From IMG/VR virus record IMGVR_UViG_3300021959_009510, positions 1 to 22,542 of that record: a stretch of DNA of 22,542 bases. One strand, written 5' to 3'. This document shows, piece by piece, positions 5,621 to 12,675 of this stretch. The notes under the pieces are model-generated. The model had not been told where the DNA came from. It did no database searches and saw nothing but the letters and a program-made list of their open reading frames with translations. Each line of letters begins with the position of its first letter. The first letter of the stretch is position 1. The translations under genes were made by a program, and so were the position numbers. The stretch is from a virus.

Positions 5621-6014
5621 CATATTATTGACCAATTGTGCAGGTAATCACAATGTTAATGATTCTAATTCATACAAAAGTGTGAACAAACATTATGGTA
5701 ATGTGAGTAGTTCTGCGAATCTGTTGTACAACTACACACTGTCAAAAAGATACAGTTTAAGCAAACAAGACAAAGAAAAACAAAGAAACACAGTTTTCTA
5801 TGCACTTAATAATCTAGAAGAAGGCAAAGTTGTAAAATGGCACAATACAGACAAAAACTCGTGGGGTGCGGTAAAAATTGTAGCATCATATCCAACAGGA
5901 TCTGGTTATTGTAGAATTGTGTTTAGTGAAATTGGTAAAAAAGACAAGTCTAGATTTTACAAAGAGACTGCGTGTAAAGACCTAGCATATTACGGTTGGC
6001 GTTTTATTAGGTAA
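5592..6014 (+). CDS. Lipoprotein with 17-kDa surface-antigen-like domain
   Basis: The chosen start gives 140 residues with signal MRLLILVLGSILLTNC: a lipobox LTNC at 13-16 and lipidation at C16. A GGGAG lies 6 bases upstream of this ATG; an in-frame ATG at 5565 would add nine polar residues before the signal and is less likely. The C-terminal part (WGAVKIVASYPTGSGYCRIV, then TACKDLAYYGWRF) follows the pattern of the 17-kDa surface antigen family, in which G-x-x-CR-x-F and a later TACR-x-W flank a beta hairpin; C-C pairing is plausible. Third gene of an exported set. Function unknown. Confidence 0.75.
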   Translation: MRLLILVLGSILLTNCAGNHNVNDSNSYKSVNKHYGNVSSSANLLYNYTLSKRYSLSKQDKEKQRNTVFYALNNLEEGKVVKWHNTDKNSWGAVKIVASYPTGSGYCRIVFSEIGKKDKSRFYKETACKDLAYYGWRFIR

Positions 6015-6046
6015 ATATACACAGTTGAAAGGTTAATCAAAGGATT

Positions 6047-7933
6047 ATGTTTTTCGGATTATTAGTACTATTCACGGCCCTTACTATATCAGGAGTTGCC
6101 ATTTATTATTCAGTGGCAGGACTTGTGGCTATATTTGCCGCGGCGGCTGTTCCCATTATCATTATGGGTACATCGTTGGAAGTGGGCAAACTGATCACAG
6201 CACTGTGGCTCCATAAAAATTGGAATAGAGCCAAATGGTGGCTTAAAACTTATCTATCCATAGCAGTGTTTGTGTTGATGGTTATAACATCAATGGGTAT
6301 ATTTGGATTCTTATCCAAAGCACACGTGGATCAAAACCTATCCTCAGACACAGTTACACAAAGAATCGAAATCATAGACAACAAAGTAAGAGCCGAAAAC
6401 AGTTACATAGAGCGACAAAAAGGTGTGCTAGAACGTCTTACAGGGCAAAGCACGGGCTCAAATGACAGATTTAATCAAGACATCGCAATAGAACAAAAGA
6501 AGATAGATGATGCTTACAAGAGATTGGAAGTGTTAGATGCAGATGTCAAAGCCTACACAGATCAAGGTAAAGGAGTATTCAAAGGAGACAATATCAAACG
6601 TGGTTTGGAAGTGCGTAAGAGCCAACAGGCAGAAAGAGATAGAATTAATCAGCAGATCACAGTAGCACAAGAAAACATCAATAAATTAAGAGCACAGATC
6701 AACAACACACTGGACAAAAACACAGTGGAGATTAAGACCATAGAAAAGAACATATTTGATGCCCAAGGCAGAATAGAACTATTAATAATTGATCAAGAAC
6801 CGTTAAAAGGTCAGTTAATGAGATTAGAGTCCGAAGTGGGACCAATCAGATATATTGCTGAATTTGTGTATGGTCAAGAAGCAGATAGAAACTTATTAGA
6901 AGAAGCAGTGAGATGGGTAATTATCACGATCATATTTGTGTTTGATCCACTAGCAGTTCTGTTGTTGATTGCTTCACAATATCATTTTCAATGGAGACAT
7001 GAAGAAAAATACGGCAAACTGCCCCCAAAGAATAATCCACCCAGCGAACCTCAACACACACCGCCACAAGATTCATCTGAAGCAGAGGACGATGATGAGC
7101 CATTTGATATCCAAAAATTAGAATCCAAACCATTAAGTGCCGCAAAAATAAAAGAGTTCAAAGAACGAGAAAAGCAAGAGTTGAAAAAACTTGAGCAAAT
7201 AGCAAAAGAAGCCAGAGAAGAAGACGAAGCACCAAAGCCTAAAGGTCTAAAATTAAGTGATATTGTAAAACAACAAGAAGAAAATAAAAAGGCAATGCAA
7301 GAACAACTTAAGAAACACACTAGCACAACTGTAGATGGCTTTGATGAATCAGAAGTGATGTATGATGCAGACCCTGTAAAAAAAAAGATTGAAATAGACA
7401 CAACTGTACCGCCTGCTAATGAAGTAATAGATGAATTGATAAAAGACGCAGAGCAAAACCAACCAGAACCAATTGATGTCCCTTTGGATGATAATGCCAG
7501 AGAAAGATTGCGTATATACGAAGAAAAAGATAAAAAACTTTTTGATCAAAAAAAACACTGGAAGAATGATAATCCAGGCGACACAATTAAAAAACATAAA
7601 GAGTATTTTGTAAAAGGTATAATAGACAGACTTCCTTGGGAAGACTACGTGCCAAAACAAGAAGAACCTCCGATGCCATTAGATCAATGGAATCAAATGA
7701 TTGCTGAAGCAGAAAAAGAAGTTTCGAAAGAGGCTGTCAAAAAAAAAATCAGCGAAGAAAAAGACATTCATAATGAGAGATCAGGAGAATCAAATCAGAA
7801 TAAAGTACAAAAGCAAAGAATAAAACCTGATCTAACCACAGTGCTTCCACCAAATTTTGAAATGGATGTCCAAAACTATGTTCAAAATGAAGAGCAAAAC
7901 AACAACTCAGTTTGGAAGAAAATTAAAAAATAA
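6047..7933 (+). CDS. Large membrane/coiled-coil protein
   Basis: A 628-residue protein. Hydrophobic helices lie at about 1-22, 24-43 and 69-90, and a fourth at about 288-310. Between the third and fourth is a long charged, probably coiled-coil stretch (about 100-265). After 315 comes a very hydrophilic tail with a proline-rich linker (PPKNNPPSEPQHTPPQ), acidic patches and lysine/glutamate helices. I recall similar proteins in T4-like marine phages annotated as structural or hypothetical. The layout would suit a scaffold in the host inner membrane with a large cytoplasmic tail. AAAGGATT is the ribosome binding site, and a GTAAATA at 6012-6018 resembles a late box. Function not established. Confidence 0.85.
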   Translation: MFFGLLVLFTALTISGVAIYYSVAGLVAIFAAAAVPIIIMGTSLEVGKLITALWLHKNWNRAKWWLKTYLSIAVFVLMVITSMGIFGFLSKAHVDQNLSSDTVTQRIEIIDNKVRAENSYIERQKGVLERLTGQSTGSNDRFNQDIAIEQKKIDDAYKRLEVLDADVKAYTDQGKGVFKGDNIKRGLEVRKSQQAERDRINQQITVAQENINKLRAQINNTLDKNTVEIKTIEKNIFDAQGRIELLIIDQEPLKGQLMRLESEVGPIRYIAEFVYGQEADRNLLEEAVRWVIITIIFVFDPLAVLLLIASQYHFQWRHEEKYGKLPPKNNPPSEPQHTPPQDSSEAEDDDEPFDIQKLESKPLSAAKIKEFKEREKQELKKLEQIAKEAREEDEAPKPKGLKLSDIVKQQEENKKAMQEQLKKHTSTTVDGFDESEVMYDADPVKKKIEIDTTVPPANEVIDELIKDAEQNQPEPIDVPLDDNARERLRIYEEKDKKLFDQKKHWKNDNPGDTIKKHKEYFVKGIIDRLPWEDYVPKQEEPPMPLDQWNQMIAEAEKEVSKEAVKKKISEEKDIHNERSGESNQNKVQKQRIKPDLTTVLPPNFEMDVQNYVQNEEQNNNSVWKKIKK

Positions 7934-7951
7934 TCTAATAAATTACTACAA

Positions 7952-8338
7952 ATGCCTGAAATAAAGTTAATCACGCCTCCTGATTCTATTCATGACTCAA
8001 ACAAGTCTGTTCTATTAATTAATTTTGATGACTCTCTTAAACAAGACTTCAATGAAGCAATGAAGGATATCAAACAAGACTTAAACATATACATGTATGA
8101 TTTTGAAAAAATGTTGAATGAAAAATGGTTAGTAGAAACTGTGTCGATCGTGGATCACATCTTTATTAATCTTAATGGTCTGGACAGTCACTGGTTAACT
8201 GGATACATTTTAAGTAAATCTAAAACTTATTATTTGGTATCAGACTCTAACAAACCCTACAACAGTTTGAATAATAATCGCATTTACAAATTTGAACAAG
8301 CAACGAAAGTGTTTGCACCAACAGAGGAAAAACAATGA
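7952..8338 (+). CDS. Hypothetical protein
   Basis: A 128-residue protein with alternating hydrophobic strands and helices (SVLLINFDDS; SIVDHIFINLNGLDSHW; TYYLVSD), suggesting a small alpha/beta fold of the Rossmann or TIR type, without a motif that decides. No signal or membrane helix. The ribosome binding site is weak. It lies 18 bases after the membrane coiled-coil gene, and its stop overlaps the start of the oxygenase gene (ATGA), so the three are likely co-transcribed. Function unknown. Confidence 0.7.
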   Translation: MPEIKLITPPDSIHDSNKSVLLINFDDSLKQDFNEAMKDIKQDLNIYMYDFEKMLNEKWLVETVSIVDHIFINLNGLDSHWLTGYILSKSKTYYLVSDSNKPYNSLNNNRIYKFEQATKVFAPTEEKQ

Positions 8339-8955
8339 AAGCAGACTTATGGTTCCCTACTATAATTTGGCAAGGTGATTTAAAACAAGCCAACAACTTT
8401 GAATTGACAGAGTATGTTTACAAATTAAAAGAAGAATCTCAAGGAAGAAAAATAAGCAATTATGGTGGATGGCAAAGTGAAGCTCAAGATCTCTTGGCTC
8501 AAAAGCCTATCACTGTGGAAGTTTTGTTACAAGGAATTCAAAACAGTATCAATCAATGCACCAAGATGGCAGAATTGCCCACACTACAAATCAGTGACTT
8601 TTGGTGGAATGTTAATCCTAACGGCAGTTATAATCAACCTCACAATCACAGAGACAGTTTGTTGAGTGGAGTTTACTACATAGATGCCACACCAGAACAA
8701 GGAAGAATACAATTTTATAGAGAGGATGATGCTGAATTTTTTATGCCAAGACTGCCAAAATATTCACAAATCACTTCGCAAAAAGCCACTTATAATCCGG
8801 CACCAGGCAAGATCATAATTTTTCCAAGTTGGGTCAAACACAGTGTGGAAGGAAACACAACAGACAAGGATCGTATCAGCATGAGTTTTAACACCATGAT
8901 TGCCATGACTCCAGAAAATGATCAGATAGCCAAACTAAATGGATTCCAACAATAG
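8335..8955 (+). CDS. 2-oxoglutarate/Fe(II)-dependent oxygenase
   Basis: A 206-residue double-stranded beta-helix oxygenase of the type often annotated as putative 2OG-Fe(II) oxygenase (TIGR02466-like). WWNVNPNGSYNQPHNHRDS leads into LLSGVYYI. The candidate iron ligands are H105 and D107 (HRD) and H169 in PSWVKHSVEGN; R180 in DRISMSFN should bind the 2OG carboxylate. These enzymes couple decarboxylation of 2OG to hydroxylation of a substrate; in T4-like marine phages they are common but their substrates are unknown. The start overlaps the previous stop as ATGA. A T-rich segment follows the stop and may end transcription. Confidence 0.9.
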   Translation: MKADLWFPTIIWQGDLKQANNFELTEYVYKLKEESQGRKISNYGGWQSEAQDLLAQKPITVEVLLQGIQNSINQCTKMAELPTLQISDFWWNVNPNGSYNQPHNHRDSLLSGVYYIDATPEQGRIQFYREDDAEFFMPRLPKYSQITSQKATYNPAPGKIIIFPSWVKHSVEGNTTDKDRISMSFNTMIAMTPENDQIAKLNGFQQ

Positions 8956-8985
8956 TTGTTTTGGTAAATTTTTTTATTTTTTCTC

Positions 8986-9015
8986 TTGATTTTTTAGGTT
9001 TAACTATTATATAAT
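8986..9015 (+). promoter_or_regulatory. Sigma70-like promoter for hsp20, with 5' leader hairpin
   Basis: TTGATT (8986-8991), 18 bp, TATAAT (9010-9015), predicted start near 9021. The leader begins with ATTACGCA (9021-9028) pairing with TGTGTAAT (9033-9040), 8 pairs with one G-U around ATTA, right at the predicted 5' end. The leader is about 85 bases long. No heat-shock-specific promoter is evident. Confidence 0.6.
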
Positions 9016-9106
9016 ACAGTATTACGCAATTATGTGTAATAAATAAGTGTGTAGGTTGCTTGATAGGACTTACATTACATTAACTTGCTTAAAAAGGAGA
9101 AAAGCG

Positions 9107-9550
9107 ATGACAAATAAAACACTATCTATATTCAATCAATTAAGACCCGTAACAGTAGGATTTGACAATGTGTTCGATCATTTCGAAAGAATGATTGATG
9201 ATCACAATTTCAACACCATGACTGCTACAAACTTCCCACCGTACAACATTGTGAAGACTGGTGACTACACATATGACGTGGAACTTGCACTTGCAGGTTT
9301 TTCAAAAGACGACATTGATGTAGAATACAAGGACAATATGTTGACTGTCAAATCTAAGGAAAAAGCCAAAGATTCTGACGTAGACGGTATGCTTCACAGA
9401 GGAATCAGTAAGAGATGGTTTTCAAAAGCCTTTACTATTGCTGACGATGTGGAAGTAAAAGGAGCAGAACTTAAAGATGGTTTGCTAAAAATATCCATGG
9501 AAAGAATAATTCCAGAAGGTAAGAAGGCAAGAACTATCGAAGTTAAGTAA
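9107..9550 (+). CDS. hsp20: Small heat-shock protein (Hsp20/IbpA-like)
   Basis: A 147-residue small heat-shock protein. The N-terminal arm (FDNVFDHFERMI) resembles IbpA; the alpha-crystallin domain runs from about residue 45 (FPPYNIVKTGDYTYDVELAL) through AGFSKDDIDVEYKDNMLTV, and ends with the conserved DGLLKISMER; a short C-terminal tail follows. It holds unfolded proteins in a refoldable state without ATP. The ATG at 9107 has AAGGAG eight bases upstream; an upstream GTG at 9047 in frame is rejected because the added residues look unlike the family. Hsp20 is widespread in T4-like marine phages and is thought to support virion assembly. clpS follows after a structured gap. Confidence 0.95.
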   Translation: MTNKTLSIFNQLRPVTVGFDNVFDHFERMIDDHNFNTMTATNFPPYNIVKTGDYTYDVELALAGFSKDDIDVEYKDNMLTVKSKEKAKDSDVDGMLHRGISKRWFSKAFTIADDVEVKGAELKDGLLKISMERIIPEGKKARTIEVK

Positions 9551-9560
9551 CTTTAATATA

Positions 9561-9582
9561 GGTAGGGTGGCAACACCCTACC
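9561..9582 (+). promoter_or_regulatory. GNRA-loop hairpin between hsp20 and clpS
   Basis: GGTAGGGTG (9561-9569) pairs perfectly with CACCCTACC (9574-9582), closing a GCAA tetraloop of the GNRA class. It starts 11 bases after the hsp20 stop and has no T-run, so it is more likely an mRNA processing or stability element than a terminator. Confidence 0.7.
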
Positions 9583-9602
9583 GCACTAACAACAGGAATA
9601 GA

Positions 9603-9911
9603 ATGACAGGCACTGGCATAGATGTACAAATAGATGAAAAAGTCAAACAGGTTGTAAAGGAACCCGACAATTTTAAAGTGATCATCATGAACGATGATAT
9701 AACACCAATGGATTTTGTGATAGACATAATTTGTAGTGTGTTCAAACACACCATAGAAACAGCAAAAGACTTAACACTTAAAATTCACAAAGAAGGTTCG
9801 TGTGTGATTGCAGTGTACACATACGAGATAGCAGAACAAAAAGGCACAGAAGTTACCAATGCCAGTAGAGCAAAAGGTTATCCACTACAAGTAATAATAG
9901 AAAAAGAATGA
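9603..9911 (+). CDS. clpS: ClpS-like protease adaptor
   Basis: A 102-residue ClpS, close to the 106 of E. coli. After a flexible arm, the core opens NFKVIIMNDDITPMDFVI. The N-degron pocket residues are present: N30, D31, D32, T34, P35, M36, and H62 in LKIHKEG, matching the spacing N34/D35/D36 to H66 in E. coli. It should bind proteins bearing destabilising N-terminal residues and hand them to the ClpA/ClpP protease of the host. I chose the ATG at 9603, preceded by AGGAAT; an upstream in-frame GTG lies inside a stable hairpin. The stop overlaps the heme oxygenase start (ATGA). Phage ClpS may redirect host degradation; that is inference. Confidence 0.93.
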   Translation: MTGTGIDVQIDEKVKQVVKEPDNFKVIIMNDDITPMDFVIDIICSVFKHTIETAKDLTLKIHKEGSCVIAVYTYEIAEQKGTEVTNASRAKGYPLQVIIEKE

Positions 9912-10453
9912 GTTCATTAAAAGAATTAACAATGGAAGAACACAAAAATGCTGAACGTCAGCAATTTGTGATGGAGATATTTCGCGGCACTGTGGACGAA
10001 AAACAATATGCGGAATTTTTATTCAATCAACATGCCATTTATGATACACTTGAAGCCACAGCAATGATGCATGGTATCTTCAACAACATTCCAACAATCA
10101 GAAGAGCTCCTAGCATAATGGAAGACTATATTGAATTATGGGGAGATAATCCTCCACCAGAACATAAACCTTCCACAAAGAAATATATGGAACACATTTT
10201 CCGTATACGTGACGATGTTGACAAAGTGATGGCCCATGTTTATGTGAGGCACATGGGAGATTTAAGTGGTGGACAGATACTGAAAAAGAAAGTGCCTGGT
10301 TCAGGTAAACTGTATCAGTTTGAAGGGGACGTAACAGATTTAAAAGACAAAATTAGAAGCAAAACCAAAGACAGCATGGCAGAAGAAGCCAAAGTGTGTT
10401 TTAACTTTGCCACACAACTGTTTAAAGAAATGCAAGATGGTCAAATTAAGTAA
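9908..10453 (+). CDS. ho1: Heme oxygenase
   Basis: A 181-residue heme oxygenase. The proximal heme ligand is H12 in MEEHKNAE, and the distal-helix signature is GDLSGGQ at 117-123, within HVYVRHMGDLSGGQILKK. These open heme to biliverdin, CO and Fe2+ using electrons from ferredoxin. It is shorter than the roughly 230 residues of cyanobacterial HO1, mainly at the C-terminus. It is translationally coupled to clpS and lies one small gene upstream of a bilin reductase, so biliverdin is probably the product that matters, although released iron could also benefit the cell. Heme oxygenases occur in cyanophages with phycobilin genes. Confidence 0.93.
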   Translation: MSSLKELTMEEHKNAERQQFVMEIFRGTVDEKQYAEFLFNQHAIYDTLEATAMMHGIFNNIPTIRRAPSIMEDYIELWGDNPPPEHKPSTKKYMEHIFRIRDDVDKVMAHVYVRHMGDLSGGQILKKKVPGSGKLYQFEGDVTDLKDKIRSKTKDSMAEEAKVCFNFATQLFKEMQDGQIK

Positions 10454-10661
10454 CACATCGCCTTTAAGAAAAGCACGTAAGGACTTTTCAGGCAATCTAA
10501 TTAGAACAAACATACTTCAACAAGAAATAAACTATTTGAAAAGCATAGTACAAGAAACAGATTGTGGCCATATCATAACTGCAATCAGTGTGCTTGAAGA
10601 CAGAGTCAAGGCATTAAAGGGAGAAGACATTGATGATCCTTTTATAGATGGTGATGTTTAA
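10437..10661 (+). CDS. Small hypothetical protein between heme oxygenase and bilin reductase
   Basis: A 74-residue protein from the ATG at 10437 (MVKLSNTSPLRKARKDFSG), with a central helix (QQEINYLKSIVQET) and an acidic end (DIDDPFIDGDV). An in-frame ATG at 10407 would add ten residues that read like out-of-frame heme oxygenase sequence, so I prefer 10437. It overlaps the heme oxygenase gene by 17 bases and the bilin reductase start by one (TAATG), which couples translation of all three. I do not recognise a family; its position suggests a possible partner or regulator of the bilin pathway, without direct support. Confidence 0.65.
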   Translation: MVKLSNTSPLRKARKDFSGNLIRTNILQQEINYLKSIVQETDCGHIITAISVLEDRVKALKGEDIDDPFIDGDV

Positions 10662-11359
10662 TGAGTTACATCTGGGACACTCTAATAGACTGCAAAGAAC
10701 AAATCATAAAAGAGTTTGACGCAAGAGGTACCGAAATTCAAGAAGAAGGCATGAGTCAATTCAATCAACCCGACAATGGTTGGATCAACAGAGTATGGAA
10801 AACAGAAGACTGTAGACGTTGTCACATAGATGTTGTGGATGCCAGAGAGTCAAAAGGATTATGGATGATGCACGTGTGTATCTTTCCTAATTTGGATAAC
10901 AATGGTCCTATATATGGCTTTGATGTGATTGCAGGCAAAAACAAGATGACTGGTGCATTTCATGATTTTTCAAAAAGTTCAGGTGGTGAAGAGCATCCAT
11001 TGATAGATTGGTTCAAAGAGGCTGTGGAAGAATTTATACCCAGCAAGAAACGTGAATTACCGCAATGGGCATTGAACATATTCAGTGGTTCTATGGTTGC
11101 CGCAGGTAATGTCAGCAGTGAAGAAGAATCCAAAGCCATTGTGGATTTAGCATTGGAAAATTTGAAAGTGTATTTTGATTCTATAGGTGAATACAACAAC
11201 ACAGCCAAATTCGAAGACACCATAGATGCTCAAAACTATTACTGCCATAATCAGCAACAAAATCCCCACACTCCAAGAGTGATGAAGTCATTGGGACTAA
11301 AAGAAGAGGATGTCGAATTGTTCTGTACAGATGCATTATTTCCAAAAATTCAAAAATAG
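10661..11359 (+). CDS. pcyX: Ferredoxin-dependent bilin reductase (PcyA/PcyX-like)
   Basis: A 232-residue FDBR, the usual family size. The core WMMHVCIFPN, PIYGFDVIAGKNKMTGAFHDFS is diagnostic. H71 and D88 are 17 residues apart, as are the catalytic H88 and D105 of PcyA. The position matching PcyA E76 is V59, flanked by D57 and D60, so that glutamate is not conserved. The C-terminal helix carries CHNQQQNPHTPRVMKSLG. FDBRs reduce biliverdin to phycobilins with electrons from ferredoxin. From memory, uncultured marine phages carry a PcyA-related enzyme, PcyX, reported to make phycoerythrobilin; this resembles that class, but PcyA, PebA or PebS activity cannot be excluded by eye. It is coupled to the heme oxygenase gene set. 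Confidence 0.88.
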   Translation: MSYIWDTLIDCKEQIIKEFDARGTEIQEEGMSQFNQPDNGWINRVWKTEDCRRCHIDVVDARESKGLWMMHVCIFPNLDNNGPIYGFDVIAGKNKMTGAFHDFSKSSGGEEHPLIDWFKEAVEEFIPSKKRELPQWALNIFSGSMVAAGNVSSEEESKAIVDLALENLKVYFDSIGEYNNTAKFEDTIDAQNYYCHNQQQNPHTPRVMKSLGLKEEDVELFCTDALFPKIQK

Positions 11360-11363
11360 ACAA

Positions 11364-11392
11364 TTGACATAGACTTGTATTTGTGTTATTAT
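11364..11392 (+). promoter_or_regulatory. Sigma70-like promoter giving a leaderless start at 11399
   Basis: TTGACA (11364-11369), 17 bp, TATTAT (11387-11392). The -10 box ends 6 bp before the ATG at 11399, so the predicted transcription start coincides with the start codon. Confidence 0.65.
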
Positions 11393-11398
11393 ACAAGT

Positions 11399-11563
11399 AT
11401 GTTACAATATCATAATTTTAATGATATAAAAATTAAACTAACTGCCATGAAACAAAAAAGCATGGAAGTTGAAAAAGCAGTTGCAGATAAAAAATCACAA
11501 GAAGAAATAAATTTTTTAATTTCTGAATTAAAACAAATGGCTATGGAGTTGGCAAAAGGATAA
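11399..11563 (+). CDS. Small helical hypothetical protein
   Basis: A 54-residue protein starting MLQYHNFNDIKIKLTAMKQK. Most of it is predicted helix with heptad-like spacing (MEVEKAVADKKSQEEINFLI), probably a small coiled coil. The ATG at 11399 sits at the predicted transcription start, so the mRNA is probably leaderless. The stop and the next start share TAATG, coupling it to the metallopeptidase. It could be a partner or inhibitor of that peptidase, but nothing in the sequence proves this. Confidence 0.65.
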   Translation: MLQYHNFNDIKIKLTAMKQKSMEVEKAVADKKSQEEINFLISELKQMAMELAKG

Positions 11564-12027
11564 TGTTGGTCACAGTTTCAGGAGCAAACAAAAGTATCAC
11601 AGACTTGACGGAAAGTCTTGTTCATTACTGTGCCAAGAAATTAAAGATCAAAGACTCGGTTGTGATTGATGTAGAATTTACCAAGACATTGTACAAGGAA
11701 GATGGTATATTAGGCGAAGTTGATTTTGATGACACAAACCACAGACCAAAAGAATTTACAATAACTGTGGACAGCACAGGATCCAAAAGAACAATAATGG
11801 AGACCATAGCACACGAAATGGTCCACGTCAAACAGTACAGCAAAGGTGAGTTGGTTGATATGTCACGTTCGGGATCAAGCAGATGGCAAAATAAAGCAGT
11901 GGACAGCAACACCAACTACTGGGATCTGCCCTGGGAGATAGAAGCACATGGCAAGGAACTGGGACTGTTCATAAGATGGACTGAAGATTCAGAACTATCC
12001 AAATATTCCTGGACTCAACAGGATTAG
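11563..12027 (+). CDS. Zinc metallopeptidase (HExxH, SprT-like)
   Basis: A 154-residue zincin-like protein. The metal-binding motif HEMVH (HExxH) lies at residues 85-89 in TIMETIAHEMVHVKQY, and the third ligand is probably the glutamate or histidine in WEIEAHGKELG about 40 residues later. The N-terminal half is a beta sheet. SprT-like and related phage peptidases cut proteins, sometimes DNA-protein crosslinks; the phage target is not known. There is no signal peptide, so it acts in the cytoplasm. Translation is coupled to the small helical protein upstream. It precedes the ClpP-like gene but a separate late promoter lies between them. Confidence 0.85.
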   Translation: MLVTVSGANKSITDLTESLVHYCAKKLKIKDSVVIDVEFTKTLYKEDGILGEVDFDDTNHRPKEFTITVDSTGSKRTIMETIAHEMVHVKQYSKGELVDMSRSGSSRWQNKAVDSNTNYWDLPWEIEAHGKELGLFIRWTEDSELSKYSWTQQD

Positions 12028-12067
12028 TTCCATTAACTGCCCATATAATTCCCATACCCAAATTTCT

Positions 12068-12075
12068 TATAAATA
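12068..12075 (+). promoter_or_regulatory. T4-type late promoter for the ClpP-like gene
   Basis: An exact TATAAATA, 8 bp before the ATG at 12084. By T4 geometry transcription starts about 6 bp after the box, near 12081, again leaving almost no leader and no ribosome binding site. Confidence 0.7.
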
Positions 12076-12083
12076 CAACGATA

Positions 12084-12644
12084 ATGAAAAAGTACGAAAA
12101 TTACAGTGCAGAAGAGCGAGCAGAAGTCAGTCTTTATGACAATGACGTTCATTATTTGAACGGAGAAATCACAGAAGATAATGTCAGCAAAGCAATTAAA
12201 TGGATTCTGTCAGCCAATCTTCAGAAGAAACCCAAACGCAAATTGACATTGTACATCAACACCGTGGGTGGAGACTTGTATGAATCTTTCGCATTGATTG
12301 ATGTGATGAAAGATAGTCATCACTCAATAGCCACAATAGGTATTGGTGCTGTGATGAGTGCAGGCTTTTTGATATTTGCCAGCGGTCAACAAGGTGAGCG
12401 TTACATTGGGAAGAACACAGGCATATTAAACCATCAACACTCGGACACAATGGAATCCAAAATGCATGACATGAAAGCACAGATGAAAGAAAACAACAAC
12501 TGTGAACAAAGATGTATGCAGATATTAAGAGATGCTACCGGATACAGTTTGGTAGATGTTAGAAAAAAATTCAACAATCCTTCCGATCAATATTTTACAG
12601 CAAAACAATTGGTTGATTTAAAAATTGCAGATCATATCTTGTAA
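12084..12644 (+). CDS. clpP: ClpP-like serine protease
   Basis: A 186-residue ClpP-family protein. The catalytic triad is present: S92 in GAVMSAGFL (where ClpP has the nucleophile in M-S-A/M-G), H117 in GILNHQHS (equivalent to MIHQP), and D168 in NPSDQYFTA (equivalent to DRDxFxSA). The oligomerisation helix and YINTVGG oxyanion loop are also visible. ClpP forms tetradecamers that degrade unfolded substrates delivered by ClpX or ClpA. The N-terminus has no long propeptide. Phage ClpP-like enzymes are also used as prohead proteases in some phages, so a capsid-maturation role is an alternative. The late promoter would favour that, whereas clpS and tmRNA in the same window favour a degradation role. 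Confidence 0.9.
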   Translation: MKKYENYSAEERAEVSLYDNDVHYLNGEITEDNVSKAIKWILSANLQKKPKRKLTLYINTVGGDLYESFALIDVMKDSHHSIATIGIGAVMSAGFLIFASGQQGERYIGKNTGILNHQHSDTMESKMHDMKAQMKENNNCEQRCMQILRDATGYSLVDVRKKFNNPSDQYFTAKQLVDLKIADHIL

Positions 12645-12675
12645 TTGATCTTCTAGTGCAAAAAGCACAAAGTCA

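Noticed and set aside
9047-9106. N-terminal extension of Hsp20 from a GTG
   Set aside because: The added residues do not resemble the family, and the ATG at 9107 has a strong AAGGAG.
9567-9602. N-terminal extension of ClpS from a GTG
   Set aside because: It would start inside a perfect hairpin; the ATG at 9603 has AGGAAT and gives normal ClpS length.
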